A program made the position numbers and the translations under genes. The notes below the pieces were generated by a model. The model saw only the letters and a program-made list of their open reading frames with translations, ran no database searches and was not told the origin of the DNA. DNA of 64,000 nucleotides from Pacificimonas flava (lineage in GTDB: Bacteria > Pseudomonadota > Alphaproteobacteria > Sphingomonadales > Sphingomonadaceae): contig NZ_AMRV01000004.1 of assembly GCF_000342165.1 (NCBI RefSeq), forward strand, positions 62,001-126,000. The letters are read 5' to 3'. Below, in pieces: positions 53,464 to 62,738 of the stretch. How positions within the stretch are numbered: the first letter of the stretch is position 1; each line of letters begins with the position of its first letter.

Positions 53464-54405
53464 TTAATGATTGTGGCCGGGGATAAATTTGTGGACGATG
53501 GGCGCGATCACAGCGCCGACCGCGATGCCGAGAAGACCTGACAGGACGGCGAAGACCAGCCATTCGACCGTGCCGTGCAGCGCCGCGGGCGCGGCTGCGG
53601 CCAGAGGCTGCGAGATCGCTTCGATCAGGTGCTCGGGACCGGCCCAGCCGAGCGCATAGCTATTGTGGACAAGAAGCCCGCCGCCGACCCAGGCCATGGC
53701 CAGCGTACCGATCAGGGAAATCGCGTTCAGCAGCTTCGGCATGAATTTGACGAGACCGCGTCCGAAATTCGCCATGCCGCCCTCTCTCGTCTTGGCGAGG
53801 TGCAGACCGATATCGTCCATCTTCACGATCACGGCGACGGCACCGTAAACCACGGCGGTGATGATGATCCCGATCAGGGCCAGAATCAGCGCCTGCTGCC
53901 ACCAAATTTGGTCGGTCACCTCCGACAGGGCAATGGCCATGATCTCTGCCGACAGAATCAGGTCGGTGCGGATGGCGCCGGAGACCATCTTCTTTTCCTG
54001 GTCGCCGCCCTGATCGACGGCCGGCGTGTTTTCCTCGATGCTGTGATCGGGACGAATGAGTTCGATGACCTTCTCCGCCGCCTCGTAGGACAGGAACAGG
54101 CCCCCGACGATCAGGATAACGGGGATCAGAAAGGGCGCGAACTGCCCCAGCAGAACCGCCACCGGCAGCAGGATGACGAGCTTGTTGAAGACCGAGCCGC
54201 GCGCGATCCGAGCAATCATCGGAAGCTCGCGCGAGGGGTCAAAGCCGGTAACGTAGCTGGGCGTGACGGCGGCATCGTCGATGACCACACCGGCGGTCTT
54301 GGCGCCCGCCCTGCCGGCTGCCGCACCGATATCGTCGACGGAGGCGGCCGCCACCCGCGCTATCGCGGCGACGTCGTCGAGAAGGGCTACGAGACCGGAG
54401 GCCAT
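53464..54405 (-). CDS. DUF808 family inner membrane protein (YedI-like)
   Basis: A 313-residue membrane protein with '[24 protein letters not shown]' region at the start and '[23 protein letters not shown]' region (about 54-76), both strongly conserved in DUF808/YedI. About six hydrophobic helices. Function unknown. It lies 20 bp upstream of bioB on the same strand. Confidence 0.9.
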   Translation of the reverse strand: MASGLVALLDDVAAIARVAAASVDDIGAAAGRAGAKTAGVVIDDAAVTPSYVTGFDPSRELPMIARIARGSVFNKLVILLPVAVLLGQFAPFLIPVILIVGGLFLSYEAAEKVIELIRPDHSIEENTPAVDQGGDQEKKMVSGAIRTDLILSAEIMAIALSEVTDQIWWQQALILALIGIIITAVVYGAVAVIVKMDDIGLHLAKTREGGMANFGRGLVKFMPKLLNAISLIGTLAMAWVGGGLLVHNSYALGWAGPEHLIEAISQPLAAAAPAALHGTVEWLVFAVLSGLLGIAVGAVIAPIVHKFIPGHNH

Positions 54406-54477
54406 GACCGTGATTCCTTTTGAGCGGCGTAATGCCGGACCCTGTTCCTGATAAAACGAGCAGCCTGCCGTCCGCTC

Positions 54478-56001
54478 CTAAAGCGGAATATTGTCGTGCT
54501 TCTTCCAGGGGTTCTCCAGCTGCTTCGTCCGCAGCTTGCGAAGGCCGATGGCGATCCGGCGGCGGGTCGAGTGCGGCATGATGACCTCGTCGATGAAGCC
54601 CTTCGACGCCGCGACGAAGGGGTTGGCGAACCGGTCCTCATATTCCTTCGTCCGCTCTGCGATCTCGTCCTCGGACTGGTTGCGGAAGATGATCTCCACC
54701 GCGCCCTTTGCGCCCATCACCGCGATCTCCGCTGTCGGCCATGCGTAGTTCAGGTCGCCGCGGAGGTGCTTGGAGGCCATGACGTCATAGGCGCCGCCAT
54801 AGGCCTTTCGGGTGATGACGGTGATTTTCGGCACGGTCGCTTCGGCATAGGCGAACAGCAGCTTTGCGCCGTTCTTTATGATGCCATTATGTTCCTGCGC
54901 CGTGCCGGGTAGGAAGCCGGGCACGTCGACGAAGGTGACGATGGGAATGTTGAAGGCATCGCAGAAGCGGACGAAGCGTCCCGCCTTCTTTGAACTCGCG
55001 ATGTCGAGCACGCCCGCCTGAACCATCGGCTGGTTTGCGACGATGCCGACCGTATGCCCCTCGACGCGGCCGAAACCGCAGACGATGTTGGCGGCGTGCT
55101 TGGGCTGGATTTCGAAGAAATTGCCCTCGTCGCACACCTTCCGGATCAGTTCGTGCATGTCGTACGGCTTGTTCGCCGAATCCGGGATCAGCGTATCGAG
55201 GCTCTCATCATGGTCGAGGCCCTGATGCGTCGGCAGGACAGGAGGGTCCTCCCGGTTCGAAAGCGGCAGAAAGTCGAAGAAATCACGCGTCCGCAGCAGC
55301 GTCTCTATGTCATTTTCCAGCGCCAGATCGGCGACGCCGGACTTTGTCGTGTGGGTGACCGCGCCGCCCAACTCGTCCTGCGTCACCACCTCGTTCGTGA
55401 CCGTCTTCACGACGTCCGGCCCGGTGACGAACATATAGCTGGAATCTTTCACCATGAAGATGAAGTCGGTCATCGCAGGGGAATAGACCGCGCCGCCGGC
55501 GCAGGGACCCATGATCAGGCTGATTTGCGGCACGACGCCGGAGGCGAGGACGTTGCGCTGGAACACCTCCGCATAGCCGCCGAGGCTGGCCACACCCTCC
55601 TGGATCCGCGCACCGCCCGAATCATTCAGACCGATCACGGGGGCGCCGACCTTCAGCGCCATATCCATGATCTTGCAGATTTTCTCGGCGTGTCGTTCGG
55701 AAAGGGCACCGCCGAAGACCGTGAAATCCTGGCTGAAGACGTAGACGAGGCGGCCGTTGATCGTACCCGATCCCGTCACCACGCCGTCCCCGGGGATGTG
55801 ATTCTCGTCCATGCCGAAATCGATGCAGTTATGCTCGACGAACATGTCATATTCTTCGAAGCTGCCCGGATCGAGGAGGACGTCGAGGCGCTCGCGCGCC
55901 GTCAGCTTGCCCTTGGCGTGCTGCGCGTCGATGCGGCGCTGGCCGCCGCCCTGCCGCGCGCGCTCACGTTTCGCTTCGAGCTGTTCGAGGACTGTCTGCA
56001 T
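54478..56001 (-). CDS. pccB: Propionyl-CoA carboxylase beta subunit
   Basis: A 507-residue carboxyltransferase subunit. '[20 protein letters not shown]' start, '[20 protein letters not shown]', '[18 protein letters not shown]' (acyl-CoA pocket) and '[19 protein letters not shown]' are typical of PccB. With a biotinylated PccA (not in the window) it makes methylmalonyl-CoA. ATG 56001 is chosen for family length; a GTG at 56025 would add eight residues. Confidence 0.94.
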   Translation of the reverse strand: MQTVLEQLEAKRERARQGGGQRRIDAQHAKGKLTARERLDVLLDPGSFEEYDMFVEHNCIDFGMDENHIPGDGVVTGSGTINGRLVYVFSQDFTVFGGALSERHAEKICKIMDMALKVGAPVIGLNDSGGARIQEGVASLGGYAEVFQRNVLASGVVPQISLIMGPCAGGAVYSPAMTDFIFMVKDSSYMFVTGPDVVKTVTNEVVTQDELGGAVTHTTKSGVADLALENDIETLLRTRDFFDFLPLSNREDPPVLPTHQGLDHDESLDTLIPDSANKPYDMHELIRKVCDEGNFFEIQPKHAANIVCGFGRVEGHTVGIVANQPMVQAGVLDIASSKKAGRFVRFCDAFNIPIVTFVDVPGFLPGTAQEHNGIIKNGAKLLFAYAEATVPKITVITRKAYGGAYDVMASKHLRGDLNYAWPTAEIAVMGAKGAVEIIFRNQSEDEIAERTKEYEDRFANPFVAASKGFIDEVIMPHSTRRRIAIGLRKLRTKQLENPWKKHDNIPL

Positions 56002-56096
56002 CGGCGTCGCCTGCTCCCTTTTCACTTGGCAAAGGCGCTTAGCAGCGGGAAAACGCGGCTGTCACCCTATCCTTGGCATGAAGGCCGCCCCGCACC

Positions 56097-57251
56097 TTGA
56101 CCGCTGACCCCGCTGCCGCGCCGGATCCCCGCCTCGCGCCCTATGCCTCGCACCCCGGGAATACGCGGGGACGACGGCATGAGATCCCGCCCTCGGCGCT
56201 GCGCGATCCATTCGACCGCGACCGCGACCGCATCGTCCATTCCAACGCCTTTCGCCGGCTGAAGCACAAGACGCAGGTCTTCGTCATGCCGGACGGCGAT
56301 CATTACCGCACACGCCTCACTCATTCGCTTGAGGTCGCGCAGATCGGGCGGGTAATGGCAAAGGCGCTTGGGCTGCACGAGGGGCTGACCGAGGCACTGT
56401 GCCTGGCCCATGACCTTGGCCATCCGCCCTTCGGCCATGTCGGAGAGGAAGCGCTCGACAGGGCCATGGCGCCCTGGGGCGGGTTCGATCATAACGGCAA
56501 CACGCTGCGCATCGTGACGCTGCGGGAGCGGCGCTATGCCGATTATCCCGGCCTCAACCTGAGCTGGGAGGTGCTGGAGGGGCTGGCGAAGCATAACGGC
56601 CCCGTTGAAGATCCCGGTTGGGCGCTTGCGGCGGCCAATACGGATTACGACCTTGATCTCCGCTCGCATGCCAGTCTGGAGGCGCAGGTCGCGGCGATCG
56701 CCGACGATATAGCGTACGACAATCACGATCTCGACGACGGCATCCGGGCCGGTGCGTTCCGGCTGGAGGATGTCGTTGCCGTGCCGTTCGTGCGGGAGAA
56801 TTGGCGCATTGTGGCCGAGCGGCACATGGGCGCGCCGAAGGATGCGATCATCGCCGAAATGGTGCGCCGTCAGATCGGTATCATGGTGGAGGATGTGCTC
56901 GCCGAAGCGCGGCGACGACTGCACGGCATCGGTTCGGTCGAGGATGTGAGGCGGGCGGGGCGGCCGCTGATTGCCTTTTCGGCAGAGGTGGCCGCGTCCG
57001 AACGGGAACTCTCCGCCTTTTTGTTCGAGAATATGTACCAGACCGCGCCCGCTAGGGACCTGCGCGAGCCGGCGGGCGACGTGGTCGAGCAGTTATTTTC
57101 GGCGCTTCATGCCGATCCGCAATTGCTGCCGCAATCGTGGCGGGACAGCTTGCCTGAGGAAGAGCCGGCCCGTGCCCGGCACGTTGGCGATTTCATCGCT
57201 GGAATGACCGATCGCTATGCCATGCGCTTCTGGCAGGAACTGGGGCGGTAG
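56097..57251 (+). CDS. dgt: dGTPase-like deoxynucleotide triphosphohydrolase
   Basis: A 384-residue HD-domain protein: 'RDRDRIVHSNAFRRLKHKTQVF' region, first His in 'RLTHSLEVAQIGR', HD motif in 'CLAHDLGHPPFGHVGE'. Shorter than E. coli Dgt and matching the alphaproteobacterial type 2 form, which hydrolyses dNTPs to nucleosides and triphosphate. TTG start with no strong ribosome-binding site. It begins the dgt-argS-SPOR-nagZ-scpAB block. Confidence 0.93.
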   Translation: MTADPAAAPDPRLAPYASHPGNTRGRRHEIPPSALRDPFDRDRDRIVHSNAFRRLKHKTQVFVMPDGDHYRTRLTHSLEVAQIGRVMAKALGLHEGLTEALCLAHDLGHPPFGHVGEEALDRAMAPWGGFDHNGNTLRIVTLRERRYADYPGLNLSWEVLEGLAKHNGPVEDPGWALAAANTDYDLDLRSHASLEAQVAAIADDIAYDNHDLDDGIRAGAFRLEDVVAVPFVRENWRIVAERHMGAPKDAIIAEMVRRQIGIMVEDVLAEARRRLHGIGSVEDVRRAGRPLIAFSAEVAASERELSAFLFENMYQTAPARDLREPAGDVVEQLFSALHADPQLLPQSWRDSLPEEEPARARHVGDFIAGMTDRYAMRFWQELGR

Positions 57252-57394
57252 CGGAGTGGAGCGGACCGCCCCACGCAGCCGCTGCATTTCCCGTCAGGAG
57301 GACTTTGCGCTCCTTCGCTTAGCGCGATAACAGCGCGACGAAGACGAAGGGTGCTTGTACCCCGAAAGATCATTTCAGACCGACCGGATCGACC

Positions 57395-59131
57395 TTGACC
57401 CAAAGTATTTTCGACCTTTACGCCGCCGAAGTGAACCGCGCGATCGACGCTCTGGTCGATGCCGGCACGATTCCCGAAGATGCCGGTCGCCGGGCGGTTA
57501 CGCTGGAGCCGCCGCGGGATTCCTCGCACGGTGATCTTTCCACGAACGCGGCGATGGTGCTGGCGAAGCCCGCGCGTTCCAATCCACGGGCGCTTGCCGA
57601 AGCCCTGAAGCCGGAGCTTGAAAAGTCCGCACATGTGACAGCGGTCGAGATTGCCGGGCCGGGCTTCATCAACCTGCGGCTCGCCGACGCCGCATGGATC
57701 GCCGAACTGGCCCGCATGGAGGAGGCCGGACGCGCCTACGGGAAGGCCAGCTTCGGCAGCGGGACACGCGTCAATATCGAGTATGTTTCGGCCAATCCTA
57801 CGGGGCCGATGCATATGGGACACTGTCGCGGCGCCGTCGTCGGTGATGCGCTCGCCAGCCTTCTCGCCTTCACCGGGCATGAGGTCACCAAGGAATATTA
57901 CGTCAACGATGCCGGCGGCCAGGTCGATACGCTCGCCCGGTCGGTCCATCTGCGCTACCGGGAGGCGCTGGGTGAGATCATCGGGGACATTCCTGAGGGC
58001 CTTTATCCCGGCGATTATCTGAAACCCATCGGCCACGTTCTGGCCGAGGAATTCGGCGACAGATTCCGGGATGCGTCGGAGGAGGACTGGCTTGTCCTGT
58101 TCCGTCAGCGCGCCGTGGCGGCGATGCTGGAGCTGATCAAGGCGGATCTCGCCTTCCTCGGGATTCATCACGATCTGTTCTCCTCGGAATGGGACTTGCA
58201 TCAGGCCGGGGCGGTCGAGCGGGCGGAGCAGACGCTTCGCAGCAAGGGCCATGTCTATGAGGGCATGCTGGAGCCGCCGAAGGGGGAGCTGCCGGACGAT
58301 TGGGAGCCGGTGGAGCTGACCCTGTTCCGCGCCAGCCAGTTCGGCGATGATGTGGATCGTCCGCTGAAGAAGTCGGACGGCAGCTGGACCTATTTCGGCG
58401 CGGACGCGGCCTATCATCTGCAAAAGGCGGAGACGGCGGATGTCCTGATCGACATCTGGGGCGCCGACCATGCCGGCACGGTGAAGCGCATCAAGGCGGC
58501 CGTCGAAGCGCTGACCGAGGGCAAGGTGCCGCTCGATATCGTCATTATCCAGATGGTGCGCCTGTTCCGGGCGGGCGAGCCGGTGAAGATGTCGAAGCGG
58601 TCCGGAAACTTCGTGACCCTGGCCGAGGTGGTCGAGGAGGTCGGCAAGGACGCCGTTCGGTTCATGATGCTGACACGGCGCGCGGACGCGCCGCTCGATT
58701 TCGACTTCGCGAAAGTGAAGGAGCAGTCGAAGGACAATCCCGTCTTCTACGTCCAATATGCCCATGCGCGTATCCAGTCGCTGCTGCGCAAGGCTGGCGA
58801 GGGCGGCATGGCACCGGCTGAGATCGGCGCACTTGAGGGGCAGCTCGACGAGACGGAAATGGCGCTGCTGAAGCTTGCCGCGCAATTCCCGCGTATCGTT
58901 CGGCTGGCTGCGGAGGCGCACGAGCCGCACCGCGTGGTGTTTTTCCTGGAAAGTCTCGCCGCCGCCTTCCACGCCAATTACAATCGCGGCAATGACGATC
59001 CGGCGCTGCGGGTGATCCGCCCGGACGCGGCGGATGTCACCGGCGCCAGGCTGGCGCTTTGCCGCGCGGTGGGCACGGTGATCGCCAGCGGCCTCACCCT
59101 GATGGGGGTCGAGCCGGCGGCGGACATGTAA
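57395..59131 (+). CDS. argS: Arginyl-tRNA synthetase
   Basis: A 578-residue class Ia synthetase. N-terminal Add1 domain, HIGH motif as 'NPTGPMHMGHCRGAVVGD' (about 130-147), KMSKS motif as 'EPVKMSKRSGNF', and a C-terminal anticodon domain with 'ALCRAVGTVIASGLTLMGV'. It charges tRNA-Arg. TTG start at 57395. Next to the SPOR-domain gene as in most alphaproteobacteria. Confidence 0.97.
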   Translation: MTQSIFDLYAAEVNRAIDALVDAGTIPEDAGRRAVTLEPPRDSSHGDLSTNAAMVLAKPARSNPRALAEALKPELEKSAHVTAVEIAGPGFINLRLADAAWIAELARMEEAGRAYGKASFGSGTRVNIEYVSANPTGPMHMGHCRGAVVGDALASLLAFTGHEVTKEYYVNDAGGQVDTLARSVHLRYREALGEIIGDIPEGLYPGDYLKPIGHVLAEEFGDRFRDASEEDWLVLFRQRAVAAMLELIKADLAFLGIHHDLFSSEWDLHQAGAVERAEQTLRSKGHVYEGMLEPPKGELPDDWEPVELTLFRASQFGDDVDRPLKKSDGSWTYFGADAAYHLQKAETADVLIDIWGADHAGTVKRIKAAVEALTEGKVPLDIVIIQMVRLFRAGEPVKMSKRSGNFVTLAEVVEEVGKDAVRFMMLTRRADAPLDFDFAKVKEQSKDNPVFYVQYAHARIQSLLRKAGEGGMAPAEIGALEGQLDETEMALLKLAAQFPRIVRLAAEAHEPHRVVFFLESLAAAFHANYNRGNDDPALRVIRPDAADVTGARLALCRAVGTVIASGLTLMGVEPAADM

Positions 59132-59143
59132 GGGGGGGGCGTT

Positions 59144-59965
59144 TTGGTGGCTGCGCAGGACGACGCAAAATATGAGGACGACTCTGGCGGGGATCTTCCC
59201 TGGCTGGAGCCGGCCGAGCTCGAATATAGTGAGACGCCGCGGCTGCTTTCACAGCGCGCGATTATTCTGGGCGCCGTTACGATTATCGTGATCATCGGCC
59301 TCCTCTGGCTGGTGGCGGAGACGCTGGGCCATGACGACATCGAGGTTCCAGAAGGCGAGATTCCACTGGTCGAGGCGCCCGAAGGCCCCTTCAAGATCAC
59401 GCCGCGGGAGCGCGGCGGCCTGACGGTGTCGGAGGATGAGCGCATGACGAACGACGTCGCCTCCGGAGCGACGCTACCCACCGATGTCGCGACGGATCAG
59501 ATGCCGGAAGTGGCCGTGCCCGTGGTTCCCCCGGTCGGCACGGGAGAGGCCGACGAGTCGCCGCAAAATCTTCTGGGAGAGGGCGAGAGAGCGCCTGCCC
59601 GTCAGCGCGACCCGAGAGACGAGGCGCGGACGCCGCCCGAACCGGCGCGCCCACCGCGGCGGGAGGCTGCGGTCCCCGCAGCCGCGCCCACTCAGCAGGA
59701 AGAAACGGGAGAGACGCAGCGGTCTGCAGCCGGCAGTTCGACGATCCAGCTCGGTGCGTTTTCCACCAGATCCAAGGCGTCGGATGTATGGAAGACGCTA
59801 TCCTCGCGATACACGTATCTCTCTCCGCTGGAGATGGCGACCGAAGGGGTGGAGGTGAACGGAAACACGCTTTACCGCCTGCGCGCGCGCGTGCCCGGTG
59901 CAGCCGCCGCAAAGGATATCTGCAACCGGTTGAAGCTGGCGGGTGAACAATGCGTCGTTCTGTGA
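59144..59965 (+). CDS. SPOR-domain membrane protein
   Basis: A 273-residue single-pass protein: cytoplasmic acidic N-terminus, membrane helix at about 39-60, a long Pro/Ala/Glu/Arg linker, and a C-terminal SPOR domain (about 195-273; 'STIQLGAFSTRSKASDVWKT' to 'AAAKDICNRLKLAGEQCVVL'). SPOR domains bind denuded glycan at the division septum. TTG or GTG start just after an AAGGGGGGGG site. It is coupled in position to nagZ, another peptidoglycan gene. Confidence 0.9.
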   Translation: MVAAQDDAKYEDDSGGDLPWLEPAELEYSETPRLLSQRAIILGAVTIIVIIGLLWLVAETLGHDDIEVPEGEIPLVEAPEGPFKITPRERGGLTVSEDERMTNDVASGATLPTDVATDQMPEVAVPVVPPVGTGEADESPQNLLGEGERAPARQRDPRDEARTPPEPARPPRREAAVPAAAPTQQEETGETQRSAAGSSTIQLGAFSTRSKASDVWKTLSSRYTYLSPLEMATEGVEVNGNTLYRLRARVPGAAAAKDICNRLKLAGEQCVVL

Positions 59966-60002
59966 TGTCGGCAAGGGCGCGCAACGCCCGCTGGGCCCAT
60001 TG

Positions 60003-61016
60003 ATGCTGCCACTGTTTCTGGGATTTGAGGGGCCGCAACTGACGGCGGACGAACGGGCGCTGTTCCGGGAAGCGGATCCCGCCGGGTTCATCCTTTTCGC
60101 TCGGAACGTCGATACACTGCCGCAGCTTCGCGCGCTGACGGACGATCTGCGTATGCTCTCCGGACGCGAAACGCTGCCGATCCTTGTCGATCAGGAGGGC
60201 GGCAGGGTCCAGCGTCTGGGACCGCCGCACTGGCCCGCGCACCCGCCAGGTGCTCCGTTCGCCGCACTCTACGGGGCTTCGCCGCTCGCGGGTATCGAGG
60301 CGGCGCGTCTGCACGGGATCGCCATCGGCATGGAGCTGGCCGAGGCTGGAATCAGCGTCGATTGCCTGCCCCTGCTCGACGTGCCCGTCGCCGGCGCGCA
60401 CGACATCATCGGTGACCGCGCGCTCGGCACTGATCCGAACGGGGTCGCGGCTCTTGGTGACGCGGTGCTGCGCGGCCTGCGCCAAGCCGGTATATGCGGG
60501 ATCGTGAAGCATATCCCCGGGCATGGACGCGCCGCCGCGGACAGTCATGAATCGCTGCCGGTCGTCGATGCGTCCCGCGCCGACCTGGAGCAGGATTTTG
60601 CGCCCTTTCGCGCGCTTGCAAGTGCGCCGATGGCGATGACGGCGCACGTCCGCTACGACGCTGTGGATCCCGCGCGCTGCGCGTCCACGTCCCCGGTCGT
60701 CGTACAGGACGTGATCCGCCGCGACATCGGCTTCGGCGGCCTCCTGATGTGCGATGATCTGCACATGAGCGCGCTGGAGGGCAGTCTTGCCGACCGGCTG
60801 GAGGGGGCGCTGATGGCGGGCTGCGATATCGCGCTCCACTGTACCGGCCGCTTCGACGAGAATCGGGCGCTTTGCGCGGTCGCCCCCGCCATCACGAGCG
60901 AGGCGGAAGATCGCCTTGCTGCCGCCATGGCATGGCCGGACTCGCCATCCCGACCGGAAGCCGACGCAGCCGCGCGGCGCGACGACCTGCTCGGCACGGT
61001 AAGCGCCGTCTCCTGA
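60003..61016 (+). CDS. nagZ: Beta-N-acetylhexosaminidase NagZ
   Basis: A 337-residue GH3 enzyme that removes GlcNAc from anhydro-muropeptides in the cytoplasm during peptidoglycan recycling. 'FILFARNVDTLPQL', 'VDQEGGRVQRLGPPHWPAHP', the flexible-loop motif 'KHIPGHGRAAADSHESLP' and nucleophile Asp in 'LMCDDLHMSAL' are all present. The frame is open upstream into the SPOR gene; ATG 60003 gives the conserved LPLFLGFEG start. Confidence 0.93.
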   Translation: MLPLFLGFEGPQLTADERALFREADPAGFILFARNVDTLPQLRALTDDLRMLSGRETLPILVDQEGGRVQRLGPPHWPAHPPGAPFAALYGASPLAGIEAARLHGIAIGMELAEAGISVDCLPLLDVPVAGAHDIIGDRALGTDPNGVAALGDAVLRGLRQAGICGIVKHIPGHGRAAADSHESLPVVDASRADLEQDFAPFRALASAPMAMTAHVRYDAVDPARCASTSPVVVQDVIRRDIGFGGLLMCDDLHMSALEGSLADRLEGALMAGCDIALHCTGRFDENRALCAVAPAITSEAEDRLAAAMAWPDSPSRPEADAAARRDDLLGTVSAVS

Positions 61017-61055
61017 TGCTGCTGGCGCCGGGCACCGCTCCGGCCTATTCTCGCT

Positions 61056-61820
61056 GTGATGAACGATCTGTTCCGCGAGACTAGGCCTGCGGCGGAGGAG
61101 GAGCGCCTCGACCTCGACATAGAGGGGTGGGAGGGGCCGCTCGACCTGCTCCTCGATCTCGCGCGCCGTCAGAAGGTCGATCTGACACGCATTTCCATTC
61201 TGGAACTGACGGAGCAGTATCTGGCCTTCATCGCGGATGCGCGCAGACTCCGGCTGGAACTCGCCGCCGATTATCTGGTGATGGCGGCATGGCTCGCCTA
61301 TCTGAAGTCGGCGCTTCTCTTGCCGAAATCCGATACAGATGAAGAGGCGGAAGGCGCGGATATGGCGCTGCGTCTACACCTGCGGCTGCAACGGCTTGAG
61401 GCGATGCGAACTGCTGGCGCTGCACTGCTGGAGCGCGACCGCGTGGGCGAACAGGTTTTTGTGCGCGGCGCGCCGGAGGGGCTGCAGCAGGGGAGCCGCC
61501 GCTACGACTGCTCGCTCTACGATCTCATGCGCGCCTATGGCTATCTGGCCGGGCGCGGTCGTGCCGTCAGCTATAGCATAAGAAGGCGCCCGGTCTTTTC
61601 GCTGGAAGAGGCCATCCGCTGGCTGGAGCGCACGATCGGCGGTGCCGTAGACTGGGACCGATTGTCCGCGCACCTGCCGCGCACCGGAGATCCCGTCTTT
61701 CGGCGTTCCGTTACCGCGTCCGGCTTCGTCGCCGCCCTGGAACTCGCCCGGCAGGGGCGGTTGGTCCTTCGTCAGCGCGCCTATGATGCACCGCTTGAAA
61801 TCCGGGCCGCGGGCGAATGA
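61056..61820 (+). CDS. scpA: Segregation and condensation protein A (kleisin)
   Basis: A 254-residue kleisin. 'WEGPLDLLLDLARRQKVDLT' (about 25-44) and 'YLVMAAWLAYLKSALLLP' (about 73-90) are the ScpA N-terminal hallmarks. It bridges the Smc heads with ScpB in the chromosome condensin. GTG 61056 or ATG 61059 start. It overlaps scpB by four bases. Confidence 0.95.
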   Translation: MMNDLFRETRPAAEEERLDLDIEGWEGPLDLLLDLARRQKVDLTRISILELTEQYLAFIADARRLRLELAADYLVMAAWLAYLKSALLLPKSDTDEEAEGADMALRLHLRLQRLEAMRTAGAALLERDRVGEQVFVRGAPEGLQQGSRRYDCSLYDLMRAYGYLAGRGRAVSYSIRRRPVFSLEEAIRWLERTIGGAVDWDRLSAHLPRTGDPVFRRSVTASGFVAALELARQGRLVLRQRAYDAPLEIRAAGE

Positions 61821-62428
61821 AGGATGTGCCGCGCCAAGACGTCCGCATGGTAGAAGCGCTTTTGTTTGCGGCCGACGGGCCGCTGACACTGGACGCAATC
61901 GCCGCGCACCTGCCGGAGCAGGCGCCGGTTCGCGCTCTTCTGGAGGAAGTGGAAACCATGTACGCGGCGCGGGGTATCAATCTCGTGCGGCGCGGCAATC
62001 GCTGGCATTTCCAGACTGCCCCCGATCTGTTTCACATTCTACGCCGAGCGGACGCCGCTCCGCGCAAATTGTCTCGTGCCGCGATCGAGACCTTGGCGGT
62101 CATCGCCTACCATGAACCCGTGACGCGGGCTCAGGTCGAGGAAATTCGGGGCGTTTCCCTGTCCAAGGGGACGCTCGATCTTTTGATGGAGATGGGCTGG
62201 GTGAGGCCGGCGGGGCGCCGCGAAGTTCCCGGACGGCCGCTGCTGTTTGCAACGACGCCCGGCTTTCTCGCTCATTTCAACCTGCGCAGCCGCCGGGATC
62301 TGCCGGGTCTCGACGAGCTGCGTGCCGCCGGACTCCTCGACCCGCTGGCTGACGCCCTGGAGGCGGCGCGGGAAGAGCAGGAGGAGCCCGTCCTGAACTT
62401 CGGCGAGGCATCTGGCCCAGGCGACTGA
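61817..62428 (+). CDS. scpB: Segregation and condensation protein B
   Basis: A 203-residue tandem winged-helix protein with 'VEALLFAADGPLTLDAIAAH' (about 11-30), 'RRGNRWHFQTAPDL' and 'RAAIETLAVIAYHEPVTRAQ' (about 87-106). It dimerises on ScpA within the Smc complex. In many alphaproteobacteria tatABC follows; here the next features are a convergent tRNA-Gly and a TonB receptor. Confidence 0.95.
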   Translation: MKDVPRQDVRMVEALLFAADGPLTLDAIAAHLPEQAPVRALLEEVETMYAARGINLVRRGNRWHFQTAPDLFHILRRADAAPRKLSRAAIETLAVIAYHEPVTRAQVEEIRGVSLSKGTLDLLMEMGWVRPAGRREVPGRPLLFATTPGFLAHFNLRSRRDLPGLDELRAAGLLDPLADALEAAREEQEEPVLNFGEASGPGD

Positions 62429-62445
62429 ACGTGGACGTGCAGGAT

Positions 62446-62519
62446 TGGAGCGGGTGAGGGGAATCGAACCCCCGTCTTAAGCTTGGGAAGCTCCTGCTCT
62501 GCCATTGAGCTACACCCGC
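62446..62519 (-). tRNA. tRNA-Gly (CCC)
   Basis: A 74-nt tRNA on the minus strand. Acceptor GCGGGTG / CACCCGC with TCCA at the 3' end, D-arm GCTC/GAGC, anticodon loop TTCCCAA (anticodon CCC), T-arm GGGGGTTCGATTCCCCT. The anticodon stem GGAGC/GCTTA has one mismatched outer pair. It ends 17 bp after scpB. Confidence 0.94.
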
Positions 62520-62635
62520 CAGCACGGCCGCTCGCTACGAGCAGTCTCCTTCGCCGTCAATCCCGTCCGTCTTCGGGGGAACTCCTACATTCGGGAGGCT
62601 GTGCTACGCCCGCAACACGGCACGGTATTCTCAGG

Positions 62636-62684
62636 CTTAACGACTTTCCCAGCTTGACGGGCATTCGCGATTTTCGTCGTTAAG
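62636..62684. repeat. Inverted repeat upstream of TonB receptor
   Basis: CTTAACGAC and GTCGTTAAG, a perfect 9-bp inverted repeat separated by 31 bp, lie about 55 bp before the TonB receptor start. A TTGACG that could be a -35 box lies inside. It might be an operator or a leader hairpin. The rest of the 220-bp gap shows nothing recognisable. Confidence 0.35.
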
Positions 62685-62738
62685 GAACAAACGCGGCATA
62701 GATCGCGACATATTATGTCAAAAGGGGAGGATCGCACT